Of a stretch of DNA of 19,113 nt, positions 14,235 through 19,113 are shown one piece after another. Numbering within the stretch: position 1 is the stretch's first letter; every line of letters begins with the position of its first letter. Both the position numbers and the translations under genes were made by a program. This DNA is from an uncultured Eubacterium sp. (lineage in GTDB: Bacteria; Bacillota; Clostridia; Lachnospirales; Lachnospiraceae). Under the pieces are notes generated by a model. The model did not search any database and was not told the DNA's origin. It was given only the letters and a program-made list of their open reading frames with translations. The DNA is taken from positions 1 to 19,113 of the forward strand of contig CAJTXO010000035.1 of the NCBI GenBank assembly GCA_910583555.1, given 5' to 3'.

Positions 14235-15086
14235 ATGCTGACAGTAAAACATATAACAAAACATTATGATGATTTTTCGCTGGACTGCTCCCTAAACGTG
14301 CAGCCGGGCTGTATCACCGGCCTGATCGGGCAGAACGGAGCGGGAAAAAGCACAACCTTTAAAGCGATACTGAATTTGATCCATTTGGACGGCGGCGAGA
14401 TCACGCTGTTTGGCAAAAACGCTTCCGCGCTCACCGCCGCAGATAAGCAGCGGCTCGGGGTGGCGCTGTCGAATTCCGGTTTCAGCGGAACGCTGACCAT
14501 TTCTGACATTACCCACATTTTGCGCGCCATGTATCCGAAATACGACAAGGGGAAATTCCTTTCCCAATGCCGGAAATTTGAACTTCCCCCCGATAAAAAA
14601 ATCATGGATTTCTCCACCGGAATGAAGGCGAAACTGAAAATACTGGTGGCCCTGAGCCACCAGGCCGAATTTCTCATCCTCGATGAGCCAACCGTCGGAC
14701 TCGATGTGATGGCGCGGGACGAGATCCTCGATCTTTTGCGGATCTACATGGAAGAAGCGGAGAACCGTTCCATCCTGATCAGTTCCCATATTGCTTCGGA
14801 TCTGGAAGGACTGTGCGATGATTTTTACATGATCCACGAGGGAAAGATCGTGCTGCACGAAGAAATCGACGTCCTGCTCGGAAGCTACGCGCTCCTCAAA
14901 TTGACCCCGGAACAGTTTGGATCGATTGATAAACAATATATCCTGCGCTACAAAAAAGAACCGTATGGCTTCCGCTGCCTCACGGATCAGAAGAGGTTTT
15001 ACATGGAAAATTACCGAAATACCGTAATCGAAAATGGAAATATCGACGACCTGATCGTCTTAATGATAGGAGGAACCGCATTATGA
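14235..15086 (+). CDS. ABC transporter ATP-binding protein
   Basis: A 283-residue ATPase from ATG 14235, with AGGAGAGAG ahead and 19 bases after the gntR stop; a longer upstream frame overlaps gntR and lacks family similarity. Walker A is GQNGAGKST (32-40), the signature is the variant FSTGMKAKL near residue 135, Walker B is FLILDEP, and the H-loop is SSHIASD. The C-terminal 75 residues follow the short tail pattern of YtrB/CcmA-like exporters. Its stop overlaps the permease start (ATGA). Together they form an exporter of unknown substrate controlled by the GntR protein; related operons answer to envelope-active compounds. Confidence 0.94.
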   Translation: MLTVKHITKHYDDFSLDCSLNVQPGCITGLIGQNGAGKSTTFKAILNLIHLDGGEITLFGKNASALTAADKQRLGVALSNSGFSGTLTISDITHILRAMYPKYDKGKFLSQCRKFELPPDKKIMDFSTGMKAKLKILVALSHQAEFLILDEPTVGLDVMARDEILDLLRIYMEEAENRSILISSHIASDLEGLCDDFYMIHEGKIVLHEEIDVLLGSYALLKLTPEQFGSIDKQYILRYKKEPYGFRCLTDQKRFYMENYRNTVIENGNIDDLIVLMIGGTAL

Positions 15087-15739
15087 AGGGACTGCTTATA
15101 AAAGACCTGCGGTTGATGCTGCAGCAAAAAAGATTTTTCCTCATCCTTTTCTTTATTGCCATCGCACTTAATTTTAATTCCGACGGCGGGACATTTGTCG
15201 TCGCGTATTTAACCTTTCTCTGCTCGTCTTTTGTACTGAGTACGATAACCTACGATGAGTACGAAAATGGCTATCTGTTCCTTATGACGCTGCCAGTCAG
15301 CAAAAAAACTTTTGCCACTGAAAAATATGTATTCGGCCTCTTGCTCGGGAGCTGCGCATGGGCGACAGGGGTTATCATCTCGCTGCTTTATACATTCCTA
15401 AGAAAAGGAACGATCTCGCTTTTCGATTTTTCAGTCGAAGTGATCATCCTGATCCCGGTTTTTGCCGTATTTTTATCTCTCATACTTCCCTTCCAGTTCA
15501 AATTCGGCAACGAAAAGGGGAAGACCGCTATGTTTTTGGCATTTGCCGTCGCATTCATCGCCGCGATCCTGTGTTTCAAAGGGTTGAAGGCAGTGGGAAT
15601 TGATATTGAGTATATACTAGATACGCTGCCCGCCATGCGCCTTGCCCTCATTGATCTGCTTATATTCGCGGTTGCCGCTGCAGCCGTCTTCATCTCGTGT
15701 TCGATCAGCCGCCACATTATGCAGAATAAGGAATTATAG
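15083..15739 (+). CDS. ABC-2 type transporter permease
   Basis: A 218-residue integral membrane protein overlapping the ATPase by four bases (ATGA). About six hydrophobic spans are visible (near 18-27, 33-53, 85-105, 117-137, 149-168 and 185-205). The motif TYDEYENGYLFLMTLPVSKKTFATEKY in the first third is typical of ABC-2 permeases of small Clostridia/Bacillus exporters. It should pair with the preceding ATPase to form the exporter. The cargo cannot be read from the sequence. Confidence 0.9.
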   Translation: MKGLLIKDLRLMLQQKRFFLILFFIAIALNFNSDGGTFVVAYLTFLCSSFVLSTITYDEYENGYLFLMTLPVSKKTFATEKYVFGLLLGSCAWATGVIISLLYTFLRKGTISLFDFSVEVIILIPVFAVFLSLILPFQFKFGNEKGKTAMFLAFAVAFIAAILCFKGLKAVGIDIEYILDTLPAMRLALIDLLIFAVAAAAVFISCSISRHIMQNKEL

Positions 15740-15761
15740 TGCACATCAGAAAGGAAACCTC

Positions 15762-16613
15762 ATGGAATTTTACCAGGTCTACCAGCCGCTGACCTCGTCT
15801 CCTCTGTCCTGGGATGACACGCACCGGGAATACGAGCCCTGCGACGCGCTAAAACCTTATATCCGATGCTTCTGGGGCAGCCAGCGCCCCTATACGGAAA
15901 CGGCAAAGGACCACATAGCAGGCATCGTCACCCCCGATACCTGCATGGATATCATTTTTGAGACCAACTTTACCGAAAACCGTCTGGACAACTCCTTTTG
16001 CGGGATTGATGACGCCAGCTTTTTCTCGGCTGAAAAAACGGGAGCTTTCTGCACGGTATCCACGTTTGCCATCCGTTTTTATGCATGGAGCGCCGTCCTG
16101 TTCAGCGAGGAATCCATGCGCCATGTGAAAAACAGTTTTTTTGACGCCGCGGCATATTTTTCCCGCATCACAAAGGAAATCGAACCATTTTTGTTTGACA
16201 TCACCCGGATGGAAGAGCGCATTCCCATCGTGGAGCGCATTCTTCTCCGACATCTCCATCCCGAACGGCAGAACCGGATCGTCACCGACTGTCTGGCGGA
16301 GATGCTGCGGCACGAGGGCCGCCTGCCTGTAGACCGTCTGTCCAGGGAAGTCCACGTCAGCCTCCGCCAGATCGAGCGGGTCTTTCAGGAAAATATCGGC
16401 GTCACCCCCAAAACATTATCCTCTCTCGTCCGCTATCAGAACGTATGGAAGGATGCCCTTTACAACAAAAATTTCTGCGTGCAGGATGCCGTCGCCCGCT
16501 TTGGCTATACCGATCAGGCGCATCTTTTGAAGGAATTTAAAAAATTCCACTCTGTCACCCTGCGGGATGCGGTAAAACAGGCGCAAGACATGTCGCATTT
16601 TTACAATATCTGA
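15762..16613 (+). CDS. AraC-family transcriptional regulator
   Basis: A 283-residue regulator from ATG 15762, with AAAGGA six bases ahead and 22 bases after the permease stop; an upstream in-frame extension lies within the permease gene and is unlikely. Residues 1-170 form an N-terminal domain of the kind found in regulators of the DUF6597 group (YEPCDALKPYIRCFWGS, GIVTPDTCMDIIFE). The C-terminal HTH pair is LPVDRLSREVHVSLRQIERVFQENIGVTPK and VQDAVARFGYTDQAHLLKEFKKFHSVT. No separate promoter or terminator is visible, so it may be the last gene of the ABC operon. Its targets are unknown. Confidence 0.9.
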   Translation: MEFYQVYQPLTSSPLSWDDTHREYEPCDALKPYIRCFWGSQRPYTETAKDHIAGIVTPDTCMDIIFETNFTENRLDNSFCGIDDASFFSAEKTGAFCTVSTFAIRFYAWSAVLFSEESMRHVKNSFFDAAAYFSRITKEIEPFLFDITRMEERIPIVERILLRHLHPERQNRIVTDCLAEMLRHEGRLPVDRLSREVHVSLRQIERVFQENIGVTPKTLSSLVRYQNVWKDALYNKNFCVQDAVARFGYTDQAHLLKEFKKFHSVTLRDAVKQAQDMSHFYNI

Positions 16614-16625
16614 TACGCGGATCGT

Positions 16626-16632
16626 GGTATAC
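16626..16632 (+). promoter_or_regulatory. Possible extended -10 promoter for the toroid-like gene
   Basis: TGG followed by TATACT near 16625-16632 makes an extended -10 element shortly after the araC stop codon and about 45 bases ahead of ATG 16675. No good -35 is visible. Confidence 0.4.
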
Positions 16633-16674
16633 TATCTATGGATTATATCTCTTTTACAGAAATGGAGGATCAAT

Positions 16675-17583
16675 ATGGATTTTAAAAAAGCGAAAGAATT
16701 TATTTACCGCAACGCAAGACCGGTGGAGTTTGCCCTGTGGCGTTTTTATATGGAACAAGGCAGTAGGGAAGAGGTCCTGACATGCCTTTCCTTTCATCAA
16801 AATGAAGATGGCGGCTTCGGCCACGCCATTGAACCGGATTCGTTCAATCCGTTCTCCGCACCGCTTCAAACCTGCACCGCGATCAAGACGTTATGGGACA
16901 TCGGCTGGCGGGATTGTTCTCATCCGATCATCCAGGGCGTCCTGCGCTATCTGGACAGCGGGAACGACTACAACGACGTCCTGAAACAGTGGAACGCCAC
17001 AGTCCCGACAAATGACAACTATCCTCACGCCTGCTGGTGGAGTTACGAGGAGCCAAAAGAATACACGCCCAACCCCACGGCGGCACTGGCCGGTTTCATC
17101 TTGTACCACGCGCCGAAAGAAAGCGCCCTCTGGGAAAAAGGAAAAGAGGCAGCCGCCAACGCGTATGAGTGGCTTGTAAAAAATTACCCCATTCATGAGG
17201 ATCATCAGCTCGGCTGTTATATCCAGCTTTTCGACTATTTGAACGAGGGCGGGATCGCGGATGTCATCAATCTGGGTGATCTGAAAAAACGTCTCATTGA
17301 GCTCGTCCCGCAACACATCTGCCAGGAAACCGAACGGTGGGGCAAAGAATATCTCGCCCTTCCCTCCCGTTTTATCCGCAGCCGGGACAGCATGTTCTAT
17401 CCCGGAAACGAAAAACTCGTGGAGGCGGAATGCGCCTATCTCGCGAACGCCCAGCAGGACGACGGCGCTTTCAGCGTCACCTGGCAGTGGTACAACGATT
17501 ACAAAGAATTTGATCTGGCTTCCAACTGGTGGAAATCAATCATCCTTTTGGAAAATGTTACGTTTGTAAAAGCATTTTCCTGA
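16675..17583 (+). CDS. Toroid-like protein with prenyltransferase/squalene-oxidase type repeat
   Basis: A 302-residue soluble protein from ATG 16675 (TGGAGGA five bases ahead). The motif FHQNEDGGFGHAIEPD at about residues 40-55 is the QW-type repeat of alpha/alpha-toroid proteins, and LANAQQDDGAFSVTWQWYND near 260 is a second copy. Several Trp-rich helices lie between. The DxDD or metal ligands of a true cyclase or prenyltransferase are not apparent, so an enzyme role is uncertain. Similar proteins, as I recall, are common in Lachnospiraceae as uncharacterised conserved proteins. It lies after the araC gene and converges on the arsC-like gene with the two stop codons abutting. Confidence 0.75.
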   Translation: MDFKKAKEFIYRNARPVEFALWRFYMEQGSREEVLTCLSFHQNEDGGFGHAIEPDSFNPFSAPLQTCTAIKTLWDIGWRDCSHPIIQGVLRYLDSGNDYNDVLKQWNATVPTNDNYPHACWWSYEEPKEYTPNPTAALAGFILYHAPKESALWEKGKEAAANAYEWLVKNYPIHEDHQLGCYIQLFDYLNEGGIADVINLGDLKKRLIELVPQHICQETERWGKEYLALPSRFIRSRDSMFYPGNEKLVEAECAYLANAQQDDGAFSVTWQWYNDYKEFDLASNWWKSIILLENVTFVKAFS

Positions 17584-17589
17584 TCAGGA
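17578..17589. repeat. 12-bp palindrome across two abutting stop codons
   Basis: TCCTGATCAGGA is a perfect palindrome centred on the junction of the plus-strand stop (17581-17583) and the minus-strand stop (17584-17586). A-rich and T-rich flanks are present, but with no loop it would make a poor hairpin; it may still act as a weak bidirectional terminator. Confidence 0.5.
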
Positions 17590-17937
17590 TAAAAGCGTCC
17601 GCTCCCATTCACTTTCGCGAAAACCGACAAGCACCGCATCGTCTGTGATCACGAGCGGACGTTTTACCAGCATTCCGTCCGAAGCTAGCAGTTCATACTG
17701 CTCTTCCTCGCTCATCGCCGGCAGTTTCTCCTTCAGGTTCTTTTCCCGGTACAGCATGCCGCTCGTATTGAAAAACCGTTTAAGCGGCAGTCCGCTTTTC
17801 GCGTGCCATTCCTTTAATTCATCCGCCGATGGATGCTCTTCCTTGATCGGCCGGTCGGTGTAGACGATCCCGTGCTCATCGAGCCATTTTTTTGCCTTCT
17901 TACACGTACTACACTTCGCATATTGTAAAAATATCAT
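17584..17937 (-). CDS. Spx/ArsC-family thiol protein
   Basis: A 117-residue protein starting at ATG 17937, overlapping the HAD stop by four bases, with AGGAGGG eight bases ahead. The thioredoxin-like start carries C9-S-T-C12 (YAKCSTCKKAKKWLD), followed by FNTSGMLYREKNLKEKL and LVKRPLVI, the family pattern of Spx/YffB/ArsC-like proteins. It has the usual family length. It may be an arsenate-reductase-like oxidoreductase or a redox sensor; without arsenic genes nearby a specific arsenate role is not supported. It is the second gene of a two-gene operon with the HAD hydrolase. Confidence 0.9.
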   Translation of the reverse strand: MIFLQYAKCSTCKKAKKWLDEHGIVYTDRPIKEEHPSADELKEWHAKSGLPLKRFFNTSGMLYREKNLKEKLPAMSEEEQYELLASDGMLVKRPLVITDDAVLVGFRESEWERTLLS

Positions 17938-18536
17938 TGTTGCATCCCTCCTAACATTTTTTTCAGTATCTCAAAATCATTTTGAAAACGGTGCGCCTGC
18001 ATGCCGCATGCCAGAGCACCCTCTACATTGTTCTGCCTGTCGTCGATAAACAGACATTCTTCTGCTTTCAATCCGTACTTTTCCAATAGGATCCGGTAGA
18101 TCCCCACGTCAGGTTTGACAATATGAACTTCGGAAGATACGACGATTCCGTCGAAAAAAGCGGGGTCATAATATTTTGTAAAGTACTGGTAGAACTCGAG
18201 GCCGGCATTGGAGAGGACATAGATGCCATATCCGCGTTCTTTGACAAAATGGCAGAACGAAATGGCTCCTTCTATGGGAACCATGCAGAAATCCCATCCG
18301 TCAACACACTCTCGCAACCGCTCGTGAAGGCGCGCTGGCACACGTTTACTCACGCCGTCATACCGCTGTTCGTTTGTAATATACCCCAGATCACCCTGAA
18401 TCCATTCAGGGCCATCGAATAATTCACGCTGGATAATGGATCTGTCTTCTTCAGTTTCGAAAAAACGGTCGAGCGCAGCTCTCGGGTTGTAGTCGAGAAG
18501 CACATTTCCCATATCTAGTATTACGTGTTTCAACAT
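17934..18536 (-). CDS. HAD-superfamily hydrolase (YihX-like)
   Basis: A 200-residue enzyme. I choose ATG 18536 because AGGAGGG stands nine bases ahead, inside what would be the start of a longer frame from 18557. Motif I is LDMGNVLLDY (nucleophile D8), with G-N in place of the more common D-x, as in YihX-type sugar phosphatases. Motif II is VLSNAG, motif III includes K in IVKPD, and motif IV is LFIDDRQNN. The helical cap is inserted after motif I, making it subclass IA. It likely removes phosphate from a small sugar phosphate or similar metabolite in the cytoplasm. It is cotranscribed with the Spx/ArsC-like gene. Confidence 0.92.
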   Translation of the reverse strand: MLKHVILDMGNVLLDYNPRAALDRFFETEEDRSIIQRELFDGPEWIQGDLGYITNEQRYDGVSKRVPARLHERLRECVDGWDFCMVPIEGAISFCHFVKERGYGIYVLSNAGLEFYQYFTKYYDPAFFDGIVVSSEVHIVKPDVGIYRILLEKYGLKAEECLFIDDRQNNVEGALACGMQAHRFQNDFEILKKMLGGMQQ

Positions 18537-18697
18537 TGTCTGGCGCCCTCCTGTCATATCGTCGTTTAGATGTTTATCTTCCGATAACCCTATCCATATT
18601 TTCGCTAAAGGTTTTGTAATCTATTATAACCCATATCATTCACAAACATATTTCTATGATATTACTTTTTTGTTATAATTTCAATAGCCAACCCTGC

Positions 18698-18733
18698 AAA
18701 AAAACATGTCTATCTGGTGTGTTCTTTAGACAT
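18698..18733 (-). terminator. Intrinsic terminator overlapping the AAA+ stop codon
   Basis: On the minus strand ATGTCTA (18733-18727) pairs with TAGACAT (18712-18706) around a 14-base loop, then one G and seven T residues (18704-18698). The left arm contains the last Val codon and part of the stop codon of the AAA+ gene. Confidence 0.8.
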
Positions 18734-19113
18734 CAGACCGCATACAATTTGAATCAGATGCGCTTCCATCCTTAACCTCATCGACCAAAAATGTAAAGTC
18801 CACCGCTTGAATCCTTGACAATTCCTCGCACCCCGGTGCCAAGATATTGATCACTCGTCTTGCGTGGTTCATAACTAAATCATCATACAGATTTCTAACC
18901 ATCCTGCCATTAGCGAAATTTTCATCCTTGGATAATGTCTGTTGCTCAAAATACAAATGGATCTTTTCTTTAACATCGTTAGCCAAAGTATAATCGTTAG
19001 CCTTACACATGGAAATCAATATTTCGTCCAATTCACCGGGGCTGTAATCATTAAATTCTACCTGAATCCGTGAACCTAATGTCTAACATAGCTACCAAAT
19101 CCGCATAAATACT
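18726..19113 (-). pseudogene. 3' part of an AAA+ ATPase (CbxX/SpoVK type), apparently frameshifted
   Basis: The minus strand reads GSRIQVEFNDYSPGELDEILISM ... FANGRMVRNLYDDLVMNHARRV, the C-terminal lid of CbxX/CfxQ/SpoVK-like AAA+ proteins. The frame is open only from 19082; a TAG at 19083-19085 blocks it upstream. In another frame, 19113-19078 reads YADLVAMLDI, which fits the part normally just ahead (AGY, then a helix, then NPGL-SR). The text jumps from MLDI to LGSRIQ without the expected NPG, which suggests a small deletion of about 11 bases. The gene runs off the window, so a sequencing error or a truncated relic are both possible. The TTG at 19031 is not a plausible start. Confidence 0.65.

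Noticed and set aside
14292..14936. Minus-strand frame of 214 codons opposite the ABC ATPase
   Set aside because: It lies wholly within a clear ATPase gene with all motifs intact and shows no independent coding signs.
18623..18628. Promoter for the HAD-arsC operon
   Set aside because: A minus-strand TATAAT is present about 90 bases ahead of the HAD start, but no recognisable -35 or extended -10 accompanies it. It may be real but is not well supported.

Overview
The window looks like chromosomal DNA from a Gram-positive Clostridia, most likely a Lachnospiraceae-type gut anaerobe. The grounds are strong AGGAGG-type ribosome sites, sigma-A promoters of the TTGACA/TATAAT kind, exported proteins with Gram-positive signal segments, a YtrA-type GntR/ABC operon, and a CotH/DUF4956/VTC cluster. 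The assignment rests on gene content and style, not on a marker gene.

Left edge (1-940). There is no large gene here, but the stretch is rich in structure. An 84-bp sequence occurs twice in direct orientation (41-124 and 761-844), exactly 720 bp apart. Between the copies lies a compact locus with the layout of a Fst/Par-like type I toxin-antitoxin system: a 32-residue hydrophobic peptide gene, a convergent antisense RNA with a near-consensus promoter, a shared hairpin, and a repeat that lets the antisense RNA pair with the toxin start region. There is also a 139-bp decayed copy of the interior of the large carrier gene found at 4898-8062. It carries two stop codons and ends exactly where the second 84-bp repeat begins.

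Polymorphic toxin-like locus (941-8062, minus strand, read right to left). A 1054-residue exported protein (alpha/alpha-toroid, glutamine-amidotransferase-like, Ig-like and beta-solenoid-like regions) is followed by a 748-residue membrane-anchored protein with a transglutaminase-like domain lacking the usual Cys. Next come a 393-residue protein (two hydrophobic segments, a very long Gly-rich linker, a roughly 115-residue C-terminal domain) and a 174-residue probable immunity protein. The 748/393 junction looks like one ancestral polypeptide split by a frameshift. The C-terminal domain and immunity gene are visibly more AT-rich than the rest, as expected of an exchangeable toxin cassette.

Surface/polyphosphate-type cluster (8170-13700, minus strand). 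An OmpR-family response regulator and a histidine kinase lead into a VTC-domain polyphosphate polymerase-like protein, a DUF4956 membrane protein and a CotH-family kinase. The run ends in a clear intrinsic terminator. The order suggests a signal-controlled module that makes or transfers phosphate at the cell surface.

Right half (13720-19113). A divergent promoter drives a YtrA-like GntR repressor, an ABC ATPase, an ABC-2 permease and an AraC-family regulator, then a 302-residue toroid-like protein. Convergent to these are a HAD hydrolase and a Spx/ArsC-family thiol protein in a two-gene minus-strand operon. The window ends in the 3' part of an AAA+ ATPase of the CbxX/SpoVK type that appears to be frameshifted.
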